From JABAQJ01 sp046327745 (lineage in GTDB: Bacteria > Gemmatimonadota > Gemmatimonadetes > Gemmatimonadales > Gemmatimonadaceae), in the NCBI GenBank assembly GCA_046327745.1, contig JAXLXV010000011.1:186001-250000 (forward strand): a DNA stretch of 64,000 nucleotides, given 5' to 3'. The position numbers and the translations under genes were made by a program. Within the stretch, counting starts at the first letter, position 1. Every line of letters starts with the position of its first letter. Positions 53,295 to 64,000 of the stretch are shown here, one piece after another. The notes under the pieces were generated by a model. It ran no database searches and was not told where the DNA came from. It saw nothing but the letters and a program-made list of their open reading frames with translations.

Positions 53295-56200
53295 TCACAT
53301 GATGGAACCGCCAGGAACCACGATGTGCGGCAGGTTCTTGAGCAGCTGATTCAGCCGGGCAATGCGGGTGTCCACGATTTTCTGCTGTTCACCCTGCGTC
53401 GCGACGGCCTCGGTCTGCAACTCACCGGTGCGCGTCACCTGGGCGTCCGTCGGCCGTGAGACCGAGCGCGCGACGCTGCCATACAGACTCGTGACTTCCT
53501 CGCGCAATCGCGGAAATTGGCGATAGCCGAGGCCCTGAATGGGCCGCAGCAGCTTTTCATCGCGCAACGACTTCAATTCGGACAGTGCCGACTCCGCCTC
53601 GTTGAGTGCTTCCTTCTCGTTGGGTGCATTTCGCCGGATGTTCTCGACCAGCGCCGTCAGCTGCCGCAACAAGTCGGAGTTTCGGTCGATGACGCTGGTG
53701 ACCTTGGTGTTCAGGTCGCGGAGTTCCAGCGCCTTGTCGCGCTGGGCGACGAGGTCTGCGGTCGTGGCCTGCGCACGAGGATCCAGGTCCACCCGGACGG
53801 TCTTTTTGTACTCCTGGCCATTGAGTCGCACAGTGACCGTATACTCGCCAGGTACAACTGTTGGGCCACCGGCTCCGCCAAAGCCGAATCGTTCCCCAAG
53901 GTCCGCGGTCTCGGCGTCGGGGTTCGTCCCGGCCACGCGCGGCGGCGGAGACCCATCGTACCGAAGGTCCCACACGGCGCGATTCACGCCCGCAGCACCT
54001 GATGGATTTCGAAGGGTCCGGATCACCTTGCCCGTCGCGTCACTCACCGTGATTCGTACGCTGTCCTTGGCGGGAGACTTCAGGTAGTACGCGATCGAAG
54101 CGCCGTACGGCGGATTCTCTCCAACCCACTGCTTCTGCCCAAGATTGCCATCGGCGTTCCACAGCACCCACCGCGTTGCAGGGCGAACATCAAACACGTA
54201 CGCCTCGCTGGCCATGGCTTCACCGAGCCGTTGCAGCGGGGTCAGGTCATCCAGGACATAGAGCCCGCGGCCGTGCGTGGCAATAATCAGATCGTTGTCG
54301 CGAGGATGGATGGCCAAGTCTCGCACCGGTGCAGCCGACAGCCCGTTCCGCAACGAATGCCACCGCGCACCCTTGTCCCACGACACATAGATGCCGAACT
54401 CCGTGCCGAGGTACAGGACGTTGGCATTCTTGGGATCCTGGCGCACGACGTGCACCCAGCCACGTGCCGGCAGGTTCGACGTGATGCGCTTCCAGGTCGC
54501 GCCGTAGTCCGTCGTCATGTACGCGTACGGCGTGTAGTCTCCCGTCTGCCAGTGCGAGGCGGCGACGAAAGCCGTGCCTGCGTCGTGCCACGAGGCGTCG
54601 ATGGTGGATACCCAGGCGTTAGGTGCCAGGCCCGGAATGTTCTTCACCACGTTGGTCCAGCTCTTACCACCATCGCGGGTCACCTGAACGTTTCCGTCGT
54701 CGGATCCGGCCCAGATCACGTTCCCATCCTTCGGAGACGGGGCGATGGTGATCAACGTGCTGTGAAACTCGGCGGCGGTGTTGTCGACCACGATCGGCCC
54801 GCCGGATGACCTCTGCTTGCTCTTGTCGTTGGTCGTCAGGTCCGGCGAGATCTCTGTCCACGACTGACCGAAGTTCGTGGTCTTGAACAGCACGTTGCCG
54901 CCGAAATACACCGTCTTGGGATCATTCGGATCAAGGACAATCGGCGCGTTCCAGTTGAAGCGATACTTGTGGTTCTCCATCGCATCGCCGGCAGATCCAA
55001 CCCGGTTGGGATACGGGTGAATCGACCGCTGGTCACCGGAGCGAATGTCGGTGAGGATGATGTTGCCTCCCTGCGACGCCGAATAGATCAACCACGGACG
55101 CTGGAAATCGGGGACGGCAAAGAACCCATCACCGCCGCTCACGGTCACCCACGCGTTCTTGCGGTTCCCTTGGTTCGACAGCGTCTGGCTGGGACCGCAC
55201 CAGTGCCCGTTGTCCTGCAGGCCGCCGCACAGGTTGTACGGTTTCTCCATGTCATACGCGACATGGTAGAACTGGTCGAAGCTGACGGTGTTCACGACCT
55301 CGAAATTGCGGCCCGCATCGTAGGAGATCTGCCAGCCCCCATCGGATCCCGAGATGAGATACTGCGGATCCGTCGGATCCACCCACAGGCCCTGGTGATC
55401 ACCGTGCACGTCTCGTCCAATCGTGCGGAACGTGCGGCCGCCATCCTCGCTCTTGTACAGGGAGCCCGAGAGCGAATACACCGTATTTGGATTGCGTGGG
55501 TCGGCGCGGATGTCCGCGTAGTAGAAGGGGCGGAAGTTGATGTTCGGGTCGCGACTGGTCATGCGCCACGTTTCCCCGGCATCGTCACTGCGCCACATCT
55601 CGCCTTCGTCCTTGGTTTCGGTGACCATGTACACCACGTTCGGATCTGCGCGGTGCACCGTGACGCCGATGCGATCCATCGGTCCCTTTGGCAGGCCACG
55701 AGTATTTCCGGGACCAGACAATCGCGTCCAGCTCTCGCCCCCGTCCGACGACTTGTACAGCGCGGTCTCTCCACCGCCTGACGAGAAGTACCACGGCCAT
55801 CGCTGATGGGTGAACATCCCCGCGTAGATGATGTTCGCGTTGCCGGGATCGATATCGATGTCGGAGCAACCGGTCAGCGTGTCCTTGTACAGGATTTTGC
55901 GCCACGTCTTCCCGCCATCCACGGTCTTGAATACGCCGCGATCCTCGTTAGGGCCCCACGTGCGCCCTAACGCGCAGACGTACACGACGTCGGGATTCCG
56001 CGGATCAATCCGCATGCGCGGGATCTTCTCGGTATTCTCCAAGCCGATCTTCTTCCAGGTCTTTCCCGCGTCGAGGGACTTGTACACGCCATCGCCGATA
56101 GACGCCGAATTGCGTGGGTTTCCTTCGCCGCTGCCCAAGTACAGGATGTTCGGGTCCGACGGGGCGATGACCAGGTCGCCCATCGACGCGTTGTCTTTAT

Positions 56201-56525
56201 CGTCGAAGAGCTGGGTGAAGGTGACGCCCCCATTGGTGGTCTTGATCAGTCCCCCGGCAGCTGATCCGATGTAATAGGTCGAACGATCACCGGGCACGCC
56301 GACGACAACCGGGATGCGTCCGGCCTGGTTCGCCGGACCGATGGAGCGCCACTTCACGCGCTTTAAGGCATCGAGTTCGGCAGAACCGGTCAGGGCCGGT
56401 GCCGCGGCCGATGCGGCGGTGGAAGTTGGAGCAGGACGCTGCGCGCCAGTGGGAGCAGCTGCAACCATGGCGACGCCGATGAGCACGAGCCGGTGCGGGG
56501 CGCGGCGCACGCGAAACAAGGACAT
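53295..56525 (-). CDS. Secreted sortilin/BNR-repeat exoprotein
   Basis: 1076 residues from the ATG at 56523-56525, with a signal peptide (LVLIGVAMVAAAPTGAQ). Many sortilin/BNR blades follow: GGLIKTTNGGVTFTQLF, GVYKSLDAGKTWKKIG, GVFKTVDGGKTWRKIL, ALYKSSDGGESWTRL and others, each pairing SxDGGxTW with VxxxxPxNPxVVY. These build one or two large propellers (~60-800). A C-terminal beta-sandwich (~830-930) and a helical tail with coiled-coil character end the protein. Relatives are often misnamed glycosyl hydrolases. It is probably a surface or extracellular protein of unknown ligand. Confidence 0.85.
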   Translation of the reverse strand: MSLFRVRRAPHRLVLIGVAMVAAAPTGAQRPAPTSTAASAAAPALTGSAELDALKRVKWRSIGPANQAGRIPVVVGVPGDRSTYYIGSAAGGLIKTTNGGVTFTQLFDDKDNASMGDLVIAPSDPNILYLGSGEGNPRNSASIGDGVYKSLDAGKTWKKIGLENTEKIPRMRIDPRNPDVVYVCALGRTWGPNEDRGVFKTVDGGKTWRKILYKDTLTGCSDIDIDPGNANIIYAGMFTHQRWPWYFSSGGGETALYKSSDGGESWTRLSGPGNTRGLPKGPMDRIGVTVHRADPNVVYMVTETKDEGEMWRSDDAGETWRMTSRDPNINFRPFYYADIRADPRNPNTVYSLSGSLYKSEDGGRTFRTIGRDVHGDHQGLWVDPTDPQYLISGSDGGWQISYDAGRNFEVVNTVSFDQFYHVAYDMEKPYNLCGGLQDNGHWCGPSQTLSNQGNRKNAWVTVSGGDGFFAVPDFQRPWLIYSASQGGNIILTDIRSGDQRSIHPYPNRVGSAGDAMENHKYRFNWNAPIVLDPNDPKTVYFGGNVLFKTTNFGQSWTEISPDLTTNDKSKQRSSGGPIVVDNTAAEFHSTLITIAPSPKDGNVIWAGSDDGNVQVTRDGGKSWTNVVKNIPGLAPNAWVSTIDASWHDAGTAFVAASHWQTGDYTPYAYMTTDYGATWKRITSNLPARGWVHVVRQDPKNANVLYLGTEFGIYVSWDKGARWHSLRNGLSAAPVRDLAIHPRDNDLIIATHGRGLYVLDDLTPLQRLGEAMASEAYVFDVRPATRWVLWNADGNLGQKQWVGENPPYGASIAYYLKSPAKDSVRITVSDATGKVIRTLRNPSGAAGVNRAVWDLRYDGSPPPRVAGTNPDAETADLGERFGFGGAGGPTVVPGEYTVTVRLNGQEYKKTVRVDLDPRAQATTADLVAQRDKALELRDLNTKVTSVIDRNSDLLRQLTALVENIRRNAPNEKEALNEAESALSELKSLRDEKLLRPIQGLGYRQFPRLREEVTSLYGSVARSVSRPTDAQVTRTGELQTEAVATQGEQQKIVDTRIARLNQLLKNLPHIVVPGGSIM

Positions 56526-56685
56526 GGAGACCTCGGTGCGGCGGAGTGGGGACGCGCACCGTCGGGTGCGCGCCAAGGGACGCGTGAGATTTACGACAAA
56601 ACACGTTCGTCCGTTGGGGGCCCGTCGGCAAAATGACGAGGTTTCTAGTCGGATAAGATCGGCGGACCACGGGTGGGTGAAGCCA

Positions 56686-56718
56686 AAAGCGGCGGGGCCC
56701 GAGGGACCCCGCCGCTTT
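56686..56718. terminator. Bidirectional-looking hairpin before the subtilase stop
   Basis: AAAGCGGCGGGG at 56686-56697 pairs with CCCCGCCGCTTT at 56707-56718. Read on the minus strand it follows the subtilase gene by 17 bases and ends in a T-rich arm. Confidence 0.7.
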
Positions 56719-56735
56719 GCCTTCCACCACGATGC

Positions 56736-57977
56736 CTATGGTCGGTGGGGCTTGTTGACGTTGAGCAGGAGGTTCGGGCTACCGACCCCCGGGTTCACGA
56801 TCACGCCCGGCGTGGCGTTGGCCACGATGGCCGCGGCGACCTGCGCCGGCGTCTTGTTCGGGAAGATGTCCAGGTACAAGGCCGCCGCGCCGGCGACATG
56901 CGGGGTGGCCATCGACGTGCCAGAAAGCACCGCGGTCGCGTTGTCACTCGTGTTGGTTGCCGACAGGATGTTCGTCCCTGGCGCAAACAGGTCGACGCAG
57001 GTGCCGAAGTTTGAGAAGTTGGCCCGGGTGTCGATGCTGGCGGGGGGAATACCCGTGCCGTCACCGCTGGCTGCAACCGTGATGGCCTCTGGGACGTGCG
57101 CTGGCGACGTCTGGCACGCGTCGGCGGCGTTGTTGCCGGCGGCAATGGCATACACGACGCCCGAGGCGATGGAGTTCGACACGGCCTGATCGATGGCCGC
57201 GTTGATTCCGCCGCCAAGGCTCATATTGGCAACCGCCGGCTTGATGGCGTTGGTGGTGACCCAGTTGACACCGGACACGATGGCGTTCGTTGCACAGAGC
57301 CCGAACGCCCCGCACACCTTCACGGCGACCAGGTTTACGCGCTTGGCGACGCCGTACGTCGCACCGCCAATGGTCCCAGAGGTGTGGGTGCCGTGTCCGT
57401 TATTGTCGTCAGGCGGGTTCGCGGGATTGGTCGCATTGAACCCATAGGCTGCGCGGCCACCGAAGTCCGCGTGCGTGATTCGGATTCCGGTGTCGATGGA
57501 ATACGCGTGAACACCAGCTCCCTGGTTCGGCGCCTGTACTGGCTGATTGTAGACGCCATCCATGGGCAGCGACGTTTCGTCGATGCGGTCGAGCCCCCAC
57601 GGGCACGTGGTGTAGGGCGCGCAGGTCTGAACGGCACTGACGCGCAGGATGTAGTTGGGCTGGATGTAGCTGACGGATTGATTCCCGCGAAGTGATTGCA
57701 GTACGGTACCAGAAGCGCGCACGGCGAAGCCATGAAGCGCCGCCGTCCACATGTCCATGACCAGGGCGCCACTCGCTCGCGCCCGGGCGGCCTCGGCCGC
57801 GACGTTCGAACCTTGCTTGAGGACGACGATGTACTCATTGGGCACGACGTCATCTGTTTGATTGACGGACGCGCTCGTCATTGGGGCCAGAGCCGCACCG
57901 GCCGGGCCACTGGTGCCGTCGGAACATGCCGCGGCGAGTATGCCAAGGATGAGAGGGATGCTCCTTCGCTTCAACAT
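56736..57977 (-). CDS. S8-family subtilase lipoprotein, copy 1
   Basis: 413 residues from the ATG at 57975-57977, five bases after GGAGG. The lipoprotein signal MLKRRSIPLILGILAAAC precedes an I9-type propeptide (EYIVVLKQGSNVAAEA). The catalytic triad is complete: Asp in HAYSIDTGIRITH, His in NNGHGTHTSGTIGG, Ser in LSGTSMATPHVAGAAAL; oxyanion Asn is in AIAAGNNAADAC. Cys pairs near CAPYTTCPWG and KVCGAFGLC suggest disulfides. It resembles proteinase K-like secreted subtilases. The neighbouring gene at 58248-59519 is a close paralogue, so the pair arose by tandem duplication. Confidence 0.93.
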   Translation of the reverse strand: MLKRRSIPLILGILAAACSDGTSGPAGAALAPMTSASVNQTDDVVPNEYIVVLKQGSNVAAEAARARASGALVMDMWTAALHGFAVRASGTVLQSLRGNQSVSYIQPNYILRVSAVQTCAPYTTCPWGLDRIDETSLPMDGVYNQPVQAPNQGAGVHAYSIDTGIRITHADFGGRAAYGFNATNPANPPDDNNGHGTHTSGTIGGATYGVAKRVNLVAVKVCGAFGLCATNAIVSGVNWVTTNAIKPAVANMSLGGGINAAIDQAVSNSIASGVVYAIAAGNNAADACQTSPAHVPEAITVAASGDGTGIPPASIDTRANFSNFGTCVDLFAPGTNILSATNTSDNATAVLSGTSMATPHVAGAAALYLDIFPNKTPAQVAAAIVANATPGVIVNPGVGSPNLLLNVNKPHRP

Positions 57978-58196
57978 CTGGACCTCCAAGCTCTGGGAGG
58001 ATATAGCTCAGCCCGAGTCGCGAGTTGTGGCAGGCGGACGAACCTAACGACAGTGTGGCGGTGCTGAGAAAGGAGCGGACACGATAGGCCGGTGCACACC
58101 GTTCGTCAACGCAGATCCGCAACGACGCGCCATGGGCATGGCGTACTCGAGTATGTTGTTGCTGGCGGAGAGCGAAATTGGTTGACCGAGAAACGA

Positions 58197-58226
58197 AAGA
58201 GCCGCCCGCGGAAGCGGGCGGCTCTT
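58197..58226. terminator. Terminator hairpin after subtilase copy 2
   Basis: A perfect 13-bp stem (AAGAGCCGCCCGC at 58197-58209 with 58214-58226), GGAA loop. On the minus strand it lies 22 bases after the stop and is followed by TTTCGTTTC. It would insulate the two subtilase genes, arguing for separate transcription. Confidence 0.75.
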
Positions 58227-58247
58227 CGTGTGAAGCGCGCTGAGCGA

Positions 58248-59519
<1,272 letters not shown>

Positions 59520-59522
59520 GAG

Positions 59523-60096
59523 ACCTCCTCAAGAGTGTAACGGGGGGAGAGGCGATGACTCCCATGGTCGCTCCACCACCAGCTGTGCCGCCTAACGACC
59601 AAGAGAATCGACAGAATCGAATCGAGGTCGACCTGCTCGACCTCGTCCGACCAGGGACCTGCGACATCTACGCCACACTGAGTCTGCAACTCATATGCCC
59701 ACCTGATGCAAGCTTGGCACACCGCAGAACAACGACTTGCAAGCAGTTAGCCTGCTGCCTGTTGGGCACCTGCCACACAACGATGAGTTTAGGCCGCACA
59801 GCGGTCTGCATTGCTGCGTATCCGACCGGAGCTGCACCTCGCCAAGCGGATGACCGACACGCCTAACGAACTTCCCGCGCCTGCTGTGAAGCCGGTCGTC
59901 CTGCGACATCCCTGCCGGGTACCTGTCGCGCACCATCCACAGGGAGCCACTGAACCGGTGACCCGCATCAGGCCACATCGGTTCAAACTGCTCAAATAAT
60001 TGCCAGCGCTTTCCGATACTCCATGTACACTGGGCACCGCGAACTACGCGGTGATCCGTCGCACGTACAGCACATGCCACATTTCCGAGGACGTGC
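59523..60096. other. Intergenic region (574 bases) with one perfect palindrome
   Basis: Divergent gap between subtilase copy 2 and the HDOD gene; open frames here look non-coding. A perfect 9-bp inverted repeat (CGAGGTCGA at 59623-59631 and TCGACCTCG at 59637-59645, 5-base spacer) could be an operator. Two CCTAACG motifs occur at 59590 and 59862. Confidence 0.5.
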
Positions 60097-61185
60097 ATGG
60101 TCGGTCGCTTCTTTCGCAAACTGATGGCTCGCCCCGAGGCCGCCACGCCGCCTACGGTCCTCGCGTCCGTTCCGCAGCGTCACCCTCCCGTGGCACAAGC
60201 CGGGATCGGGGGACCGCTGGCTCGTCGAACGGAAGACGCCGCGCACCTCAAGGCCGACATAGAGCACGAGGCTGGGGCGAGTATCGAAGCGCTGCATCAG
60301 GCCTTTGCCCCGGATGGAAAGAGCAACGACGCGCTGCGCTTGGTCGAAAGCTTCCAGGAGTCGATGACTGGGATGATTCGCCAGCCCCCGGTCGCGGCAC
60401 AAAAAGCCCTCGGACTCACGCGCGATCCCTCAACGCCAGTTGGAAAGCTCGTTGACTTGGTGGCGCAGGATCCCACGCTGGGGCAGGCGCTGCTGCGCTA
60501 CGCGAATTCAGCGTACTATGCCACCTCTGGTGCTCCGTGCACATCGTTACCGATGGCCGTGCAACGTGTCGGCATGAGTGGTGTGCACAACGTGGTCCTC
60601 AAGAGCATGCTCGAAGTCATGCTCTGTCGCCCAGGAGGCTCGTATCAGGACCTGGCAGACAAGGCCTGGTCGCACATGGTGCGAACCGCCCCGATTGCCC
60701 GCGCGATCGCCCCGGCCTTTGGTGTGGTTCCGGACGAAGCCTTCGCCATCGGTCTTCTCCACGATGCGGGAAAGATGGTCATCTTCGATCGCGTCGGTTC
60801 GCTGAGGACGCTCCTTCGGCGCGACCTCACGATTCCGTACGCGTCGCTCTCCGCGATCCTTCGCATGCTGCACGAAGACTTTGGTGCGTTGGCCGCTCTC
60901 CAGTGGGGGCTCGGAGTGAACGTCGCCCACGCGGTCTCCACGCATCATCGAGCACCACTCCCCGAGGTTCGCGACGCGCTGAGCGAAGTGCTTTACCTCG
61001 CAGAGCGCCTAGACCTACTCTCGCAACGAGGTCTTCCCGCGGACTTGGACGCGCTCTGGAGAGATGGGGCGCTAGGGGGAGATAAGGCGCGCGTGGCCGG
61101 CCTGTTCGATGCGCCGTCTGACGAATACACCCTTCCTGCGCTCGCGCGGAAGGAGCCATCCAGCGCGGTCGCCATCGAGGCCTGA
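60097..61185 (+). CDS. HDOD-domain protein
   Basis: 362 residues. After ~100 low-complexity residues, the HDOD domain runs from about residue 95 to 310: PVGKLVDLVAQDPTLGQALLRYANSAYY, TSLPMAVQRVGMSGVHNVVL, AFAIGLLHDAGKMVIFDRVG and VAHAVSTHHRAP. The HD-type LLHDAGK and HH are retained, but HDOD domains usually lack phosphodiesterase activity and act in signalling or stress regulation. No EAL, GGDEF or receiver domain is attached. Confidence 0.88.
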   Translation: MVGRFFRKLMARPEAATPPTVLASVPQRHPPVAQAGIGGPLARRTEDAAHLKADIEHEAGASIEALHQAFAPDGKSNDALRLVESFQESMTGMIRQPPVAAQKALGLTRDPSTPVGKLVDLVAQDPTLGQALLRYANSAYYATSGAPCTSLPMAVQRVGMSGVHNVVLKSMLEVMLCRPGGSYQDLADKAWSHMVRTAPIARAIAPAFGVVPDEAFAIGLLHDAGKMVIFDRVGSLRTLLRRDLTIPYASLSAILRMLHEDFGALAALQWGLGVNVAHAVSTHHRAPLPEVRDALSEVLYLAERLDLLSQRGLPADLDALWRDGALGGDKARVAGLFDAPSDEYTLPALARKEPSSAVAIEA

Positions 61186-61385
61186 GTTCAAAAACCCCCG
61201 GGGAATTTCCCTCGGGTGGCCGAAAAAAGTTGCCGCAGGAGCCAGGTCGCCGTCTTCGACCAGAACACGCTGTTGTGATCTACCTCGCGAATTGGGGGCT
61301 TCCCAATCACCCCGGTACGGAGGTATAGATCATCCCCCGCTGGCGGGCCGCGCCCGTCGAGTCCTTGCCTCTAACCCCGCAGTCG

Positions 61386-61895
61386 ATGCCCAAGAAGAAG
61401 CCGCAGATTCCTCGCGCCATCGAGATCACCTCGACGGACACGCCGCGTGGTCGCGCCGACCGACTGTTCCGAAACGCCAGTGAGTGCGTGAGACAGCGGG
61501 AGCGCTATGCCCGACTGGTCGCTGTTGGGGCGCACGACGAAGAGCAAGCGGCCGCGTTGCGCGTCGCCTGCCTGTGCGACGAGGTTCTGCTTCAAAGCGT
61601 CAAGGACTACGAAAAGGCCGCGTCGGCGACGCCGGCCAGCAAGGGCGACGAGTGGGTGCACAAGGCGAATTCTCTTTGGCACGCCAGCCGTGAATACGAG
61701 CGCCGTCACCACGACTGCGACCAGCGCTCGCGCCAGTTCGGGGCCAGTCACAACCCCGCCAAGTTCAGCGAGCTGACCATGCAGTACGATCTGGAGGCGT
61801 CCGCCTTGCTCGCACTGCGTCTGGCGCTTGCTTCCTATAGTAGCTGCTGTCCTGACGTCGAGCTTCGGGAGCGTCCGCAGACCTACGTAGCGTAG
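61386..61895 (+). CDS. Hypothetical protein, helical
   Basis: 169 residues from the ATG at 61386. The sequence is mostly charged and helical (RADRLFRNASECVRQRERYARLVAVGAHDEEQAAALRVACLC), with several scattered Cys and His (HASREYERRHHDC) and no membrane helix or signal. A Lys/Pro-rich start (MPKKKPQIPR) is present. I recognise no family. Reading frame and a strong terminator just after support it being a gene. Confidence 0.65.
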   Translation: MPKKKPQIPRAIEITSTDTPRGRADRLFRNASECVRQRERYARLVAVGAHDEEQAAALRVACLCDEVLLQSVKDYEKAASATPASKGDEWVHKANSLWHASREYERRHHDCDQRSRQFGASHNPAKFSELTMQYDLEASALLALRLALASYSSCCPDVELRERPQTYVA

Positions 61896-61913
61896 CATCG
61901 CCTCAAGTGTTGG

Positions 61914-61955
61914 GCGCGCCGCATCCGGTACCATCCGGATGCGGCGCGCGCTTTT
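61914..61955 (+). terminator. Rho-independent terminator after the hypothetical gene
   Basis: A perfect 15-bp stem (GCGCGCCGCATCCGG at 61914-61928 with 61935-61949), loop TACCAT, followed by GCTTTT. It begins 19 bases after the stop codon. Confidence 0.9.
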
Positions 61956-62134
61956 CAGGACTGCCCAAGCCTGGCGTGTCACGCGCCCTATCCGTTCCTC
62001 GGCGCGCTTTGTCACTTTGTAGGTATCACGTGGCAGCGGAAGTGACACGCACTCCGTAGCATGTGCTCGGATCGCATAACTGTGCGATCCGTCATTCGCC
62101 AGGACGCCCCCCGCGGATCGAGGCAGCGCTTGTT

Positions 62135-64000
62135 GTGAATTCGCTCTTCGAATTCCTGTTCAAGTACACGCCCGTGATGTTCAATCGCGGGGCACTGGCG
62201 ACGTCAGCGGCTGTCCCGTCCTGGATTCTCGCGCTGGCCGGTGTGCTGGCGATCGCGCTAGTCATCTGGACGTATTCGCGAGCGACGTCGCTGCGCGCGC
62301 GGGATCGCGTGCTGCTCATCTCGCTGCGGTCGCTGGCGATTGCGGTGCTGTGTGTATGCTTGGCCCGCCCGGTCCTCGTCGTCAGCGAGGCCATTCCACA
62401 GCGCAACGTCGTTGGGATTGTGGTGGACGACTCACGCAGCATGCAGATCGCCGACACCGACTCGCTTCCGCGTGCGCAGCGCGTGGTCTCGCTGGTGGGA
62501 GGGAAGGACTCGGCGCTCGTGAAGGCGCTGTCCGACCGATTCCAAGTGCGGTTCTTCAGGACGTCGGGTGCGGGAGGGCGATCCAGCGACTTGACTGGTC
62601 TGCACTTCGATGCCTCCAGAACCAAGTTGGTGCCGGCCTTGATGCGGGCCGAGGATGAGCTGGCGGGCGCGCCCGTGGCAGGACTCGTACTGTTGAGTGA
62701 CGGGGCGGACAATTCGTCGACGATTGCGGGCGAGTCGCCCATCTCCCAGCAGATCCTGGCGCTACGGGCGCGCGGGGTGCCGGTCTACACGGTGGGGATT
62801 GGACAGGAACAGCTCAAACGCGATATCGAAATTGCCCGGGTTGATGCGCCGCGCACCGTCTTGAAGGACGGCGCCTTGGCGATCGATGTCGTGATGACGC
62901 AGCGTGGCTACGCTGGGCGGAAGGTGGACGTGGTTGTGGAAGACAATGGACGTATTGTAGGCACGCGTCCGGTGACCCTGCCGCGCGATGGGGAGGCGGT
63001 GGTCACACGCCTCCGGGTGCCGACGTCAGAACGCGGGGCGCGATCCCTGACGGTGCGCGTGCCTGTGCAACCGGCCGAGATGGTCGCCGAGAACAATGAG
63101 CGTCACACACTGGTAACGGTGCGCGACCGGCGCGAGAAGATCCTCTACCTCGAGGGTGAACCACGGTTTGAGCTGAAGTTCATTCGCCGCGCTGTGGAGG
63201 ACGATGCGAACCTACAGCTGGTGACCCTGCTGCGTTCGGCAAAAGACAAGTTCTTGCGCCTGAGTGTCGACGACAGCGTGGAGCTGGCGACGGGATTTCC
63301 CACGACACGCGAGGAGCTCTTCGCCTATCGTGCCATCGTGCTCGGCAGCATCGAGGCCAGTTTCTTCACCGTCGACCAACTGCGGATGTTGGCCGATTTC
63401 GTGAACGTGCGCGGCGGTGGCCTGTTGGCTTTGGGCGGCCGTCGAGCGCTCGCCGAGGGGGGATACGCCGGGACGCCATTGGCGGACGTGTTGCCGGTTG
63501 ACCTCGCCGCGGGGCTCCACGACTCGACGACGGCCGACGAAGTGGCCGTGGTGCCGACGTCAACGGGCGTGGTGCACCCGGCGATGCAGCTGGCGGGCAC
63601 GGATTCTGGTACGGCGGTGCGTTGGACCACCATGCCGCACCTGACGGTGGTGAATCATCTGGGCCGGGCAAAACCCGGAGCAACGATATTGCTCGAAGGC
63701 GTCCCAGTCGCTCCGGAACAGAGAGGGCGACTGCCGCTGCTCTCTTTCCAACGCTTCGGTCGCGGGAAGGCGGCGGTCTTTGCCGTTCAGGATTCGTGGT
63801 TGTGGCAGATGTCGGCCGAAGTGGCCGTGGAGGATCTGACGCATGAGACGTTTTGGCGACAGGTCCTGCGCTGGCTAGCCAGCGATGTACCGGATCGCGT
63901 GGAGGTCGTCGCGCCCGATGCGTCGGGCCCGGGGGAGGGCATTACGTTGCGGGCCACGGTCTCCGACGCGGCGTACGTGCGCGCCAATGGAGCCGCGGTG
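62135..64000 (+). CDS. Partial: VWA-domain membrane protein (BatA/glutamine-amidotransferase-like)
   Basis: An uninterrupted frame of 622 codons from a GTG at 62135-62137 to the right edge. Two or three N-terminal membrane helices (WILALAGVLAIALVIWTY, SLAIAVLCVCLARPVLVV) precede a VWA domain with the MIDAS motif VVDDSRSMQ, then LVLLSDGADNSST and VYTVGIGQE. A middle Ig-like region (VVVEDNGRIVGTR ... LTVRVPV) leads to a class I glutamine-amidotransferase-like fold with LLALGGRRALAEGGYAGTPLADVLPV. The amidotransferase Cys is absent, as usual in this group. Such proteins accompany MoxR ATPases in Bacteroidota-like genomes. The C-terminus is beyond the window. Confidence 0.88.
   Translation, partial: MNSLFEFLFKYTPVMFNRGALATSAAVPSWILALAGVLAIALVIWTYSRATSLRARDRVLLISLRSLAIAVLCVCLARPVLVVSEAIPQRNVVGIVVDDSRSMQIADTDSLPRAQRVVSLVGGKDSALVKALSDRFQVRFFRTSGAGGRSSDLTGLHFDASRTKLVPALMRAEDELAGAPVAGLVLLSDGADNSSTIAGESPISQQILALRARGVPVYTVGIGQEQLKRDIEIARVDAPRTVLKDGALAIDVVMTQRGYAGRKVDVVVEDNGRIVGTRPVTLPRDGEAVVTRLRVPTSERGARSLTVRVPVQPAEMVAENNERHTLVTVRDRREKILYLEGEPRFELKFIRRAVEDDANLQLVTLLRSAKDKFLRLSVDDSVELATGFPTTREELFAYRAIVLGSIEASFFTVDQLRMLADFVNVRGGGLLALGGRRALAEGGYAGTPLADVLPVDLAAGLHDSTTADEVAVVPTSTGVVHPAMQLAGTDSGTAVRWTTMPHLTVVNHLGRAKPGATILLEGVPVAPEQRGRLPLLSFQRFGRGKAAVFAVQDSWLWQMSAEVAVEDLTHETFWRQVLRWLASDVPDRVEVVAPDASGPGEGITLRATVSDAAYVRANGAAV

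Overview
The window is GC-rich (roughly two-thirds G+C by eye), densely coding bacterial DNA. Its content fits a member of the Gemmatimonadota: many secreted lipoproteins (Ig-like, HAF-repeat, subtilase), a PorV/PorQ-like outer-membrane protein, a sortilin/BNR exoprotein, a Minf_1886-family protein and a polyphosphate-type glucokinase. That assignment is inference from gene content; there is no rRNA here to confirm it. I see no insertion sequence, prophage, CRISPR array or rRNA operon.

Layout. (1) 1-9997, minus strand, read from right to left: valS, Ig-like lipoprotein, selA, gmhB, purN, purH, a broken DUF2723 gene, a Kelch fragment and the start of a lipoprotein; most junctions overlap or are short. 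(2) 10057-15807, plus: a tiny membrane protein, thrS, a lipoprotein hydrolase coupled to a PorV-like protein, and a secreted RidA protein. (3) 16024-23279, plus: thiolase, CPBP protease, 3-hydroxybutyryl-CoA dehydrogenase, acyl-CoA dehydrogenase, leucine-type dehydrogenase, rpiB, glyA and a peroxiredoxin stump. (4) 23289-26629, minus: YVTN propeller, proline dehydrogenase, cysteine synthase. (5) 26850-35364: hybrid histidine kinase, TPR/C39-like exoprotein, OsmC, a VOC gene divergent from marR with two operator-like sites, DUF1028, CocE hydrolase. (6) 35698-42737: Minf_1886, zinc ribbon, nnr, thiL, plsC, eno, ftsB and tRNA-fMet on the plus strand, then two minus-strand pilin-type genes and tRNA-Met. 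(7) 42790-48766: short repeats, GNAT, an atypical Nramp transporter, and gnd-zwf-polyphosphate glucokinase divergent from pgl, a complete oxidative pentose-phosphate module. (8) 49029-61895: HAF lipoprotein, GH15 glucoamylase, sortilin-type exoprotein, tandem subtilase lipoproteins, HDOD protein and an unknown protein. (9) 62135-end: a VWA membrane protein running off the window.

Two features run through the whole window. First, the heptamer CGTTAGG/CCTAACG occurs about 40 times, several-fold more than composition predicts. It is found on both strands, inside genes, in intergenic DNA and in stop codons, and resembles an uptake-sequence-type genome signature. Second, several conserved genes (DUF2723, gmhB, selA, proline dehydrogenase, pgl) carry one-base indels, several of them in G or C runs. 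This looks more like sequencing error than gene decay and should be considered before calling pseudogenes.
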